A stretch of 64,000 bases of DNA from Marsupella aquatica. Lineage: Eukaryota > Marchantiophyta. A program made the position numbers and the translations under genes. This document shows positions 44,569 to 55,289 of the stretch, one piece after another. Numbering within the stretch: position 1 is the stretch's first letter; each line of letters starts with the position of its first letter. The stretch lies in the NCBI GenBank assembly GCA_973895155.1, contig OZ316894.1:17856001-17920000 (forward strand), written 5' to 3'. Below the pieces are notes generated by a model. The model was not told the origin of the DNA and made no database searches. It was given only the letters and a program-made list of their open reading frames with translations.

Positions 44569-45899
44569 ATGTCGGGCTGCGGAAATGATAAGTGCACCTG
44601 TGGATCCGGCTGCAACGGCTGCAGGTTTGTGATCGATGGCTGGCTGGCTGGATGGATCGAATTTTCGCTGCTTGAATGATAGTTTCTGAGACGATGGAAT
44701 GACTGATTGTGTCGTTTCGTTTGTTCGATGAGTGCCCGAATTAGAAGAGTTCGTGAGACGATGGAATGGTTGACCAGTGTTGTGTTTCGGATATTCGATG
44801 AGTGTTTTGTCGACGTGGGTGTGAGTCTGCTTTGGTGGTGTCGTGAGTCAATTGCAGCTTTTCAGTCAATTGTATTGATGATACTTGAAAATTTGCGGCC
44901 AGCTTGGGAGAACAATTGACTGAATGGCAGATTGATCGATTTATTGGTTGATTTTGTTCACCGTGAACGTCTATGGACGTGGGATTGGTGGTTTCGGCGT
45001 CAGATGATTTCGACGATTGAGTTGTCGCTGCTTTCAATTTGGCTTCCTTCGAGTCCGGAGTTTTGTTTAACCGATTCATGCTGGCTTTGTTTGGACGTCG
45101 TCGATCGAGTTTGGCTAGTTTCAAGTTTCTGTTCGAGCCCTGATATGGAGTGCATCAAATCGCTGCTACGGAGTGCTTACTGTGTTAGTGACTGATGGGT
45201 GACTGTACAATTAACGGATTATGGTTTACTCCCCTGTTCTCGGATGGATATTTTGCGCACGTAGAATTGTCTTGATTTTGATTTTGATCTGTTCCGAGGG
45301 TCTCTGGTACTCTCATCAAAATATATCTCGGACTCTAAGTTCTCATCCCTCTTTGACTATCGTTACCTGTTGATTTTGTTGACCTTTCCTTGGGTGTCCA
45401 AAATGACAGAGGCACATTGTGAATAAGAATTGACTTTTAGATTCCTGTGATCTGTTTGGCATCTTAGTTGAGCTTGTCGGGACAGATGCTTACCATTGAT
45501 CACTTGTACAGCAACGCCAGTCCTGTCAATTGTATGTTCGCTAACTCATGAATCGTCTCTTATTGCAGCTGCAGCAGGAACATGGACGACTCCATGCTGA
45601 CCGTGGGGTCAGTATTCAAGTTCCCTGAGGCGATTGCTGCCTTATGCCTTCGTTTTCATCCGCGTGATCGTCTATTCGTTGGAGAGGGTCGCGTCATGAA
45701 CATTATTTGTACAATTGCTTCCTTTCGGGCGTAGACTGACTTTGTCATTTAGAATTGCGGCAAGTTTGCGAACTAATTTTTGGCGCTTGTGAATATGGTA
45801 CTGCGCAGCTTTGAATGCGACAAGGACGGATGCTCCTGCTCTTCCTGCAGCAATTGCGCACCAAGCTGCAGCTGCACCTCGTGCTCGTCTGCCCACTGA
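44569..45899 (+). CDS. Metallothionein, three exons, 61 residues
   Basis: A small Cys-rich protein for binding Cu/Zn/Cd through thiolates in the cytosol. Exons are 44569-44624, 45569-45607 and 45809-45899, with GT..AG borders; 186 bp give 61 residues and a TGA. There are 14 Cys in two clusters. The N-terminal cluster (MSGCGNDKCTCGSGCNGCSC) has six Cys. A 15-residue linker without Cys follows (exon 2 into exon 3). The C-terminal cluster (CDKDGCSCSSC to CTSCSSAH) has eight Cys and a terminal His. Each cluster is interrupted or joined at intron phase 2. Two-cluster MTs of this size occur in plants; I cannot assign it to angiosperm types 1-4. The ATG context and the clean Cys pattern make the start secure; the exon 2 acceptor could shift by 6 bp to an adjacent CAG. 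Confidence 0.87.
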
Positions 45900-47754
45900 A
45901 CCGTAGGGTGTGCGATATAGTGACAGGACGTGTACGAATCGCCCGTGAAGGCAGTTCATACCATTAGCTCCAAAACTCTAACATCTCAGGAACGGCTCAA
46001 TTTACGATTCAGGGACGGTTCAGTTCACGATTCTTCCAAGGCAAAGTCACCTGCGAAGGTTCTCTACCCTTTCTGGACGAGGTGTCGCACCTTGGAAAAC
46101 TGTACTTGGATTTTCGAACATAAACTTGTGTAAAGTCTGACTTCAGTGGTGTCGCTGATCGTTCCTGCATACTTCGCCACTTTTTGTCTGTTTTAAGTTT
46201 TGAGTTGCGTGATTTTTACGGGACTAGTCTCCCATGTTCTTACTCTGTCGTGAGTGATCAATCTTGAAGCATAAGTGGTACCAACTCTGATTTTGCGTAG
46301 AGATATCGGGCAAAGCTAATCTGAAGCTGTGATTGCCCTTCTACTGGGAAGCTCGAAGTAAGAAGCTCCAGTAGTGAAATGTCCTTTCGCTTAGGACTGG
46401 GTAAGGCATTTGCTGTAATTTGCGTCTATTTTGCGAAAATCCGCTATTCATGCAGCTCAGCCCAGGCAGCTGCTGCTTGAAGTCCTCAATGACATTCCCG
46501 ACCAAATTTCGCTTGACATATCCTTTGAGATGGCCTGCGTTACAATACGCGTGGTTCTACATAATCCCAAAATCTGCTATCAATGCGTGCAGCTCAGCCC
46601 TTATATTTTAATTAGTTTTTTCTATGCCGTTGAATTGATAGCTGCTTAAAAGTCCTAGTGACATCTCCCCACCTGCACATGCAGGAGATTACCTGGGTTA
46701 CAAAAGGCGGGATTTGACGTGTACCGTATGGTCTTTGTATCGCAAGCGTCCCTGGTGGGAAAAGCTCTTACTATCATCAATACAATATTTCCATCGGGCT
46801 TTATAGCCTCAAAACTTTCCATCGGCTGGGAGAATTACAGATCTTCCATTCAGTTGAGCCGGTTCTCCAAAAGGCAGAATCCCGTCAGAATCTGATGAGC
46901 TTTTGTGTATCTTCATCGATCAGTCAACGCATGCTTGAATTCTCATCGTTAAATGGATGGTTGTACAACATTCAGCTGTACCCACCATGATTCCCTTGAA
47001 GGACAACGGTGCGATGGGATAATGACGGCTTCGATCACATGCCTGTAACAAAGCAAAGATGCATCTGAACAGGCAAGAATCTAAAAGAGAAGTAGCCTGT
47101 CATTAAAAAGAAGAATCAAACTTCATCTACCGAGTAAAGTACACAGGAAAGTCTTGCTAACCGCGGGAAGTCTTCCGTTCCCCCGGGCTAACTTGGACAA
47201 AGACACATGAAATGCACCACTTTCAATCAGTTCTTTGAAGTTGGTGAAACTCAACATTGGAACAACTGAAGTTGACTTGACATCCTGAAACTCGACACTT
47301 CTAGTGGAAATCGAGCTCTCGCAAATCATTTCGGGGGGGGGGAGGTTCTTAGGTGTTTGTCCCTGAACACCGCTTTACCGAGTTGAAGGAGCCCTTATAT
47401 AGTTAAGGGCAGTGCTGATTGCATTGATCGAATAATAGAACCGGGCAACAACAACGTTTTGCAGGGCTTGAAAATATCTACAATTCATATTTCTCGGTTG
47501 GGGTTCAAACGATTTTGAGCCGAATTTTGGAGATTCCGGCGAAAATCGTAAGAAATGTGAATTTCCGTGTGCAAGTGTATAAAATCTTGACGCATTAGCT
47601 TTTTAAGCTGCCAATCTAGTGCTCTTAATTCACGCCCATTGCAAATTCTATTTCTGCGTTGGATCCAACGTCCAATCATCTTGCAGCAGTTGGCAGAGAC
47701 TCACTCAGTTACCTTCCGAAGAAACTGTCTGTAGATGCGAATGTTTATCTACAT
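45900..47754. other. 3' UTR and non-coding stretch after metallothionein
   Basis: Nothing coding is recognised. A G10 run lies at about 47333-47342. There is one imperfect duplication (next entry). Confidence 0.5.
46436..46675. repeat. Imperfect direct duplication, about 130-bp period
   Basis: AAAATCCGCTATTCATGCAG..CTCAGCCC (from 46436) recurs as AAAATCTGCTATCAATGCGTGCAGCTCAGCCC (from about 46568). Each is followed by a GCTGCTT..AAGTCCT..TGACAT..CCC segment at differing distance. The frame in the first copy (LLEVLNDIPDQISLDI) looks peptide-like but is not supported further. Confidence 0.6.
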
Positions 47755-48345
47755 GGCATCACAGACTAGAACGCGTCCTTTGCGTGAACCAGGTGTTTCA
47801 TCGAAATCGATTATTGAGCGGATGACATCACAGGTAAGAATGCCACCATTGTCTGAACCAAATGCCTCGTCGAAATCGTCTAATCGAATTGGTTATTGAG
47901 TAGTGCAGCGTGTACGACAGGGAAAATGGCTGGCATGCATCCTTTGTCTGAACCAAGTGGCTCGTCGAAATCGTGTCCAATCGAAATAGACTTCAGCTCT
48001 TCAGCTTCTACAAAAGGCTGATGATGACACCACAGGCTAGAATGCATCGTCTGTCTGAACCAAGTGCCTCGTCGAAATCGTCCAATCGAAATCGGTTATT
48101 GAGTAGTTTCAGCGTCTTCAAATGGGGAAAATGACAACACAGTACAATTCATTCGTTATCTAGCTGAACCAGGTACCTCTTCGAAATCGTCCAATCAAAA
48201 TCTGTTATTGAGCAGTTCAGCATCTACAGAAAGGCAAATGACGACAGACTAAGCGTATCCTTTGTCCGAACCAGGTGTCTTCGTTGACTTCGTCCAAACG
48301 AGATCGGTTGTTGAGCATTTCAGCGGCTATGGATGTACTGTCTGC
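47755..48345. repeat. Degenerate tandem repeat, six units of about 70-115 bp
   Basis: Each unit contains TGAACCA.GTG.CTCGTCGAAATCG followed by TCCAATCGAAATCGGTTATTGAG.AG and a spacer with CAGCGTCTAC. Units begin near 47785, 47851, 47946, 48055, 48165 and 48265. The first and last are the most diverged. Function unknown. Confidence 0.85.
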
Positions 48346-48652
48346 TGAAACCTCTCAATCCAAGTATGGATACGGTATCCAAGCGGGCAATTTGGTAAAC
48401 AGATCGCTGATCGACTGCCGGAAACAGAGGGAATTAGTTCATGTTGAAAGCCCATATTCTGAGAACCCACCCACTCCCCAGAAGGTTGAGGGGAGGATTC
48501 TGGCTCTTCAAAGTTCGGGTTGGAGTCCATACCGGGGAGTAGAGCCAAGCAATGGCAGGGATTCTTTCGAAGCCATTTCGAGTGACGTAGTACGTCGTCC
48601 AGCCTTTCAGCGTTTGGTGGCAATCTTGTTCGAAGATTGTACTAGAGGTTGA
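48275..48652 (+). other. Open frame emerging from the tandem repeat, doubtful
   Basis: 125 codons; the first 25 or so lie in the last repeat unit. No domain is recognised; composition is mixed and hydrophilic (SPYSENPPTPQKVEGR). It has no clear splice sites or neighbours that support it. Possibly a lineage-specific peptide, more likely chance. Confidence 0.2.
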
Positions 48653-50440
48653 GGTCAAAGGCGTTGAGCTTAAGCTAGGCAAACAGTGTCATCAATTGAT
48701 AGCATCCTCAATCCCATCTTGGAAGTACAATATTGGATTTGTCATGGAGGGTACCAATTTTCCTCCAAGCAATAGCAAGTTCACATGTGCAGGTTGATGA
48801 AAAGGAACTTTTCAGCTCATCCGGAGGAGTGGCTATGACCACTGCATTGTCTGGCCTGTGAAGAAGCCCCGTTTCATCGATACCTTACCTGCAGCACATG
48901 TGACGGACAGAGATTGTTCTTTGAGATTCGGACTACAGTTTGTGTAATTTAGCAGACCCTCGGGAATCTTCCAATTTCCCTTTTTGACTTGTCAAAGGTC
49001 ATCTCCAAAACCTTCTATTGACATTGACCCAGCCAGGCCACTAAGAGGGCGACCCAGCCATGCCACTAATAGGGCGTATCAAAGCTGACAAATTATGGAT
49101 CCATCAAAGATGACAAATTATAGATGATGAGCCATAAAGGGATGGTCATAACTCTTGCATAAGGTAGTGCTAAAAGATTTTTAAATTTTTTTTCACCAGT
49201 CTCTACAGTGACTAGTGGTAATGACTGACCAATTCTTATGGTAATTTTTGAAGCTGCTATATGGTGAATCCAACTCTCATGTTTTGTCTTATTCATATTT
49301 GTGTATCATGAATTTTTATTTGAATGTACCTTAACAAGGGGCATCCTTTGTATCACATATATTTTTAATTCATTTTTGGACCCCTTTAAATTTTTGGTAT
49401 TCTATAGTGTTTTGAATTTATTTTGGCAGCCCCCTTAATTTGTATAATTTGTAAACTTTGTTAAGTCCTAGAGAGAAAACTAAGGGTTTCATTTTCTACC
49501 CCTTTTAAGTATACTCATGAGTGAGAGGAATGATTCTAAGAAATGTCAGCACATCCTGTCTTAAGCTCCCCTTGTGTCTTTCTTTCCTAAGTTTATGGTT
49601 TTTATTGAATAAGAGTCATTAATAAGACACACTGAAATACGTGCACAACTCATAGTATCTTTGTGTAATAGAATTGTACTTTCCATTGGTCACTATGTGC
49701 TTTTATTACATGTGCTTTATTGATGTTATTTGATTTCATTGTGCACAACTCGTAGCAACTTTGTGTAATGAAATTGTACTTTCCATTGGTCACTATGTGC
49801 TTTTATTGTATGTACTTTATTTATATTATTTGATTTCATTCACATTTAATATGTATTCTAGTCTTACTCTTTAATTTTGTCCACTTAATATCACTACAAG
49901 ACAAAAAGTAAAACATGTTCCAGGATGAGCATGCTATATGGCAAAAAGTTATGGACTATGAATTTTTTGATCCTTAACTTCTTGTGTCTTTAGCCTGTAA
50001 CTAGTGAGTTAAAGTCCATCAAGTTATCAGCTTTGAGAAACCCTAATACTAACATTGTGCCCATAATTGATACTCAACATAAATGAGTGATGGCACATTG
50101 ATACTCTTCGTCTTAGAGTTGGTAAGAAATGAACAAGAAAGAAGAGTAACAAATAGTCAATTGAACAGGGTCTCGTCGAAGCTGTGGATAATGTAAAATC
50201 CATGGCCTGTTGTTAGCAAAAAACCCCGGGCAAAAAAGTGCTGTTGCCAACTCGGGGTTCTGCATACTTTGAGTCTGTATCCCGCACCATGAAATCTCGT
50301 TCCAACTAAAAGTCCTCTCCATTAAAGTTTGAGATGCCCTAATGAAGGGGGGGCAACCAAAGTGCAGGAAAACCCTAGGGACCAGGCAAAAGCCCACAAC
50401 AAATAGTCGGGAGTAGTTATATATCGTTTCAACGATTGTC
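48653..50440. other. AT-rich non-coding stretch
   Basis: No gene recognised. It contains GCCACTAAGAGGGCGACCCAG/GCCACTAATAGGGCGTATC side by side (about 49038-49081) and the 100-bp tandem pair below. Confidence 0.6.
49641..49840. repeat. Two-copy tandem repeat with exact 100-bp period
   Basis: 49641-49740 and 49741-49840 both start GTGCACAACTC and end TTATTTGATTTCATT. They differ at roughly a dozen sites and have no indels. Confidence 0.92.
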
Positions 50441-50446
50441 CGGGTA

Positions 50447-50484
50447 TTAGGGTTTTGTAGATTAGGGTTTGGATATTAGGGTTA
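50447..50484 (+). promoter_or_regulatory. Telo-box cluster
   Basis: TTAGGGTTT occurs exactly at 50447-50455 and 50462-50470, with a third near-copy TTAGGGTTA at 50476-50484. The reverse complement AAACCCTAA is the plant telo-box, common near transcription starts of housekeeping genes. It may mark the promoter of the unresolved gene at 51.4-52.3 kb; a degraded interstitial telomere tract is the alternative. Confidence 0.55.
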
Positions 50485-51172
50485 TGGACAGGGAATAGCG
50501 TGGCCGACTGTTAACTTACTAATAAAAATGCAGGCTCGAAGTCATTGTTGAACGCAGCTCAAACCCTTCACTCCAACCGAGCCCAGGAGCAGAGGCTACT
50601 GGGTGGTGGCAGACTTCTGAACTTTTTGTTTCGACGGAGCCTCTCTGATTGTTTCTTCAGTGTGGGATTTACTCTCCTTCTTCCGGTTTTGGTTTTGCTA
50701 TCCGTATTGGTCCTTCTTTCGTTTTGGTTTCGACTGCATTTTTATTTTTTTTGGCGTAAGGTTTTTGATCCTTCTTCTTGTTTCTATACTTACCCAACCT
50801 TTTTTCATCTTTTTTCTTGTCTGTTGAATCACCCAATCGTCTCTGTACATGTCGTTGATAGTCTTTCTCTCGTGAATATAGTCATTTGACATTCGCGGAC
50901 CATTGATGTATGGACTTCGGACGGAGCCTTGAATGATAAGGAATCATGATATCAAGGGCGTCAAGGTTTTGTCAATATGGTAGTGTGGCTAGTTGACAGC
51001 TGATGATTGTATTTCTAACGGAGCCTGTATTGTAGTCTGATTACGACTGCCAAGGTTGTAGTAGAGGGTTACTGGTTCAAGTTTGATTTGTCTTCACCGC
51101 TGGAAGGCATCGATGATTGGGGATCTTCTCTACAGTGAAAATCTGTGATCATTCGGATGCCAATAACAACCG

Positions 51173-51190
51173 CTCCAGAAATTTCTGGAG
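51173..51190. promoter_or_regulatory. Perfect 18-bp palindrome with heat-shock-element core
   Basis: CTCCAGAAATTTCTGGAG is fully self-complementary and contains GAANNTTC, the core of a heat-shock factor site. It stands 240 bp before the putative ATG at 51427. Binding is inferred only. Confidence 0.4.
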
Positions 51191-51426
51191 CAGCGGCCAG
51201 ACAACCGTAGGGCTATTTCCACAGAGCTTGAGTGCATTTGTCCTCCTGTTCTACTAAAGTCACAGCCCAAATTTCCTTCTCTTGCGGATTAGATTATCTT
51301 CTCTCGCACCCGTTATGTTCTTGATGTATTTCATTCCCCTTAGCTTTTCAGCAAAGGATATCGTATGCGTATGCGACAAGTAGTGTGCCAGTCGATTTTT
51401 AATTATCCGTTGACGATGGCATTGTG

Positions 51427-52283
51427 ATGAGACCGGTTTTCAAGAATCTTGACTCCCGTCCTTCGGCCCGCCGAGATACGCATTTCGTTGTGCATTTGGG
51501 GCAGTCGATCGCCTTGGCTGATCTTGTGGCGGGTCAGGGAACGGCGTGAGTCCCTGTCAAACCCACTTTTGGTCCCTGCTACCTGATTGCTGTGTACCCA
51601 CGTTTAACCGTGACAGTTGTGCTTGCTTGCTTGTTTGTTTACAGAGTTAAACGTGCAGTTTAGGGAGTTCATTAGCATATATGTATGCTGACTTCGCGGT
51701 GTTGGTTTTAGCGAGTGTGCTGAAGTCATGTAGTTCTACAAATCCTGTCTGGGCGATTGACCTCCCTTACGGTTCAGATGCAGAGGGATATGCTCACTTA
51801 CAACATAATTATCTTTGAACGTTTCAGCGAAGACTGACCTGGAAGTGTACACAATCATCACGACGAGCTCCGTTCTTCCATGGACTGTCTTCACATTAGC
51901 AACAGGGAGAACGCATCTTTTAATGGATGACAACAGCAGTGAGAAAAATAGATTCAATGAATGATAATAGCAGTGTGAAAAATACCCCATAGGATTTATG
52001 CAGCTTTACATTAGATAGTGCAGAAACGCCCTACTTGGAGGCCAATGAAACACCGGCCACTGTTACTCTGTCAGGGCTCCCTATCAATGTCGATGCTTTT
52101 CAAATTGTTTGTGTTGCAGAAGGGGAGCTTTCGATCTTAGTTGATCATTTATCGATACATTTTTGTGGCAGCAGTATGGGCACTCTGAGGTTGGACATTA
52201 GTCTTCGGCCATTTCCCGCAGGTTGTCAAATTTGTTTGACTGCAGGAGGGGTGCAGTGCATTCAACCTCACTGTTCTTCCTGA
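51427..52283 (+). CDS. Possible multi-exon gene of unknown function
   Basis: Three blocks read as exons. 51427-51545 starts MRPVFKNLDSRPSARR, ends LADLVAGQGTA and meets a GTGAGT donor. About 51829-51918 follows a TTTCAG acceptor (AKTDLEVYTIITTSSVLPW). About 52023-52225 (ETPATVTLSGLPINVD ... LRLDISLRPFPAG) ends near a GCAGGT. Amphipathic, beta-rich composition suggests a folded protein. I do not recognise the family, and the joints are not proven; the middle block could instead be antisense. The telo-boxes 1 kb upstream could be its promoter. Confidence 0.35.
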
Positions 52284-52483
52284 ATGCCACCTTGGGTCAG
52301 TCGGGTTTGTTAATCATGCTGTGTTTGTGTTTATTATGTTTGATGTTGAATGGTTTTCGCCTGGAGGATGTCTCCTTCTCCTCTTTTGCAGCCAGTCATT
52401 TTGAATACGCCAACATTACTGTCTTCGAATCAATTGAACGAAAAATCCTGGAATGGATTGTATGGATCAGTTCCATTTGATTG

Positions 52484-53891
52484 TAGGGAGAGGTGAATTA
52501 TGACTTTGAGCCCAACCGGTAGCTGCTCGTACTTCATGGTGTCACGGGTGGATAATTAAGAGTAGCAAAGGAATAGATTGTGTTCCCATCAACACAATGA
52601 CTCCCTAAACTTTTGCCATTGTGTTGATGTGAAGGCAAGCATGTCTTTGCGTGCAGAGCAAGTTTCCACAAGCTTTGGTCATTTGCATCATTTGCTGCTT
52701 TGCAAACGCAGAGGAATGTTATGCACACACTTTGAGCCCAAAGAAGTCGAACTTTGATGTTGTACGATGACTACAAGGAGTCGAAGCTTGAGCAGAAGGC
52801 TGTAAGAGTATTGCAACTGCCACTAGAGACCTGGTCTTTTTGTAGGAGAGCCCAATTTTGTGGATTGCTTCCACAAAGTCAGAGCATGGCTGATGGATAT
52901 GCAAGAAAAGCTGTATGTGCTACATCCATTTCATTTCCAACAATGTCTGCCTCTAATGTCTCTACACTTGATTCTTAATGTGTGAGCAATGTGTGCAAGC
53001 TGGTCTGAATGAAGACCCAGATGAACACCTCCGATGGCAGTGATTAGGAGCCTAGGCCTAAGAAGTGAGTTAGATGATGAACCGAAAGCCTGACAGTAAT
53101 ATACTCCAAACATGCACATTACTTTACGGCTTGTGCCGTTTATATATATCCACTAGCATCCAAAGTCCAGAGATCTGAGTTCAGATTCTATTGCAATATG
53201 CCACTCCAAGACCTACATGCGCATGCAATTTGATAGCAGGATACCTTTCGCCTTTGGCAAATATTCAACGATTGATTCCCGTCTACTTATGCTGTGTGAG
53301 CCTCGAATACCGGAAAGTTTTTCCTGATAGACCTCTCCTCTTGTGTCGCCTGTCAAGGGCAGTTGGTCCTTGCCAAGCACAAAGCCATAATTGCAAAGAA
53401 CCAAGGCAATGTGAAGTATTTAAAATACTTGGTGCACATGAGCACTAGCTTTTGGAGAAAGGAGCAGCTACCACATTAGATGATCAGGCTTAAAAATATG
53501 AACTTGAATCGGGGCAAAATTTCCACCACACAGCACAGAGTAAGCTTAGTTAGAAAGACAACATTCGAGCGCGCGATGCACACAAGATAAGTTGGAGCCT
53601 CTTCAGCTGGCTCCAAGACCTGGTCAAAGAATGCTATGAAAAGTATAGCCAGAACTGAGTGACACCTTTTGTCCACGTACAGGAATGATTTGCACTTAGG
53701 TGTCAGATAATACCTCTTGGGGCTCGTCAACACAAACCCTTTGTGGAGACTTTGATTAAAATAATCATCAAATCATTTCACATTACAATTGAGTATGAAT
53801 TAGACTGTACCCATAACTTTTTGTAGTTATCTGGTTCCTGAGTATCATACGACACTTCCCCTTGCAAGGATATTCTCAGCTGTCAGAGTAA
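52484..53891. other. Non-coding stretch
   Basis: No supported gene; short open frames on both strands lack recognisable content. It probably includes the 3' UTR of the minus-strand gene at 53892. Confidence 0.55.
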
Positions 53892-55289
53892 CTATTGAAC
53901 CCAAGTTTGGCTTTGTTCACCGACATTTGCTGGAGTGGAAGGTACAGTATTCGTTCCAGTGGTCACCAAGGAGCTTCTGCTTTGGTGGCCATTAACTCCT
54001 GTCGTTTTCCAACTCTTGACGTCGTTAAAGGACTTCCAGTCTACATTGCCATCAAGATCCTCTTTTGGTGGCGCAACACGGAGGCAAAAGATGCATTCAA
54101 GTCTCGTGAAGGCCAACTCCTTCTTTTTAGCCGCTGCAAAGTACTTCTTTCCCTGTGTGAGAATGGCAGCCTTCTCCTTCGAAATGAACTCCATCGTCTC
54201 CTTCAAAAACTCTACAGACTTTTTATGATGCTTGACTATATACGCCTTTTCCTTGGACACAAATTTCTCAAAGGCTACTTTCCAAAGTTCTCTCGTCTCC
54301 AACTTCTCTGCATCCTTCACTATGAGCTGTCCGACTGCAATGGACTCCCTCTGCTGGCTGAAGACATGAATTGTCTTTTCTCTTGAGAAAGTGTTTGTTG
54401 GTCCTGAGAAAGAGTCAATGAGGTCCGATGTGTCACCTGAGAAACTCTTCCGCAGGACTACTGAGGTGTCAATTGGGATGTCTTTTTCTGGAGGAGGGGT
54501 GGCCGTTAGTTGAGCTACGGCAGCAGTAGAAGCAGTAGTAGAAAAGACAGCCCTCGCATAAATGCCTGTATTATCCAAATATCTGCGAGGGACTCTCAAT
54601 TTTGGTGTTGAGGGTGCTGGCCTATAAGGTCGGTTTGTGTGCATTCTTGCAAGAGCATCCTTTGCTCTTGCTAGAGCTTCTGCGGGCAAACAAGGTGTCG
54701 AACATCTTGACTCTGACAACCTGTCGAAAGAGTCTATGGATGAGCCCGGTCCGGATTTTGTCACTATGTCAGTCATCTGCTGCACTCTTGCCACAGCCTC
54801 CTTTGCTCTTGCGAGGGCTTCTGAGGCTGAAGATGGTGTGGTGCATCTAGATTCCACCAATTTCTCAGAGGCTTCTGGGGACGAGAGTTGTCTCGCCTTT
54901 GTTGTTCCCTCAGACGGTTCTGGGGACGAGAGTTGTCTCGCCTTTGTTGTCCCCTCAGACGGTTCTGGGGACTGCCTTGTCTTCGTTGTTGTCTTAGAAG
55001 CGTCTGTGGAGGAAAGGTGTCTGGTCGTTGTTGTTTCGGAGGCGTCTGTGGACGAAAGGTGTCTAGTCTTTGTTCCTGTTTCTGAGCCTTGCGCAGGTGA
55101 CTCTGGTCTGGAGCATCTAGCTTTGGTGTCTGTCTCTGGGACTTGGATGGGCGAGACCGGCCTAGAGCACCTCACCTTGATTGCCAACTCAAAGTCTTCT
55201 GAGCTTGCTGGCGATCCGGGTGGCCTCTGGCATTTCACCTTTATGACCCTCGTGTCTGCAACGGTATTACATTCAGTGTCAAGAAGCAA
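53892..55289 (-). CDS. Repeat-rich 465-residue protein of unknown function
   Basis: A single uninterrupted exon, start ATG at 55289, stop at 53892; it is the longest clean host frame in the window. Residues about 15-150 are low-complexity tandem motifs: [KR][VA][KR]C[SQ]RP.SP (three times), then KTRHLSSTDASET and KARQLSSPEPSEGT types. Residues about 150-235 hold two copies of ESRC[TS]TP...EALARAK[ED]A.AR[VM]. The C-terminal half is Lys/Glu-rich and probably helical (KFVSKEKAYIVKHHKKSVEFLKE), then CIFCLRVAPPKED and a Ser/Thr tail. There is no signal peptide or membrane segment. The repeats suggest a scaffold or cytoskeletal role, but this is speculation. An upstream exon is possible. Confidence 0.7.
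   Translation of the reverse strand: MLLDTECNTVADTRVIKVKCQRPPGSPASSEDFELAIKVRCSRPVSPIQVPETDTKARCSRPESPAQGSETGTKTRHLSSTDASETTTTRHLSSTDASKTTTKTRQSPEPSEGTTKARQLSSPEPSEGTTKARQLSSPEASEKLVESRCTTPSSASEALARAKEAVARVQQMTDIVTKSGPGSSIDSFDRLSESRCSTPCLPAEALARAKDALARMHTNRPYRPAPSTPKLRVPRRYLDNTGIYARAVFSTTASTAAVAQLTATPPPEKDIPIDTSVVLRKSFSGDTSDLIDSFSGPTNTFSREKTIHVFSQQRESIAVGQLIVKDAEKLETRELWKVAFEKFVSKEKAYIVKHHKKSVEFLKETMEFISKEKAAILTQGKKYFAAAKKKELAFTRLECIFCLRVAPPKEDLDGNVDWKSFNDVKSWKTTGVNGHQSRSSLVTTGTNTVPSTPANVGEQSQTWVQ

Noticed and set aside
45672-45959. 95-codon minus-strand frame
   Set aside because: Antisense of metallothionein exon 3; Ala/Arg-rich by complement of Cys/Ser codons.
50545-50889. 114-codon hydrophobic frame as a membrane protein
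   Set aside because: T-rich stretch giving Leu/Phe/Ser/Val by composition; no conserved motif, and the preceding sequence looks like 5' UTR.
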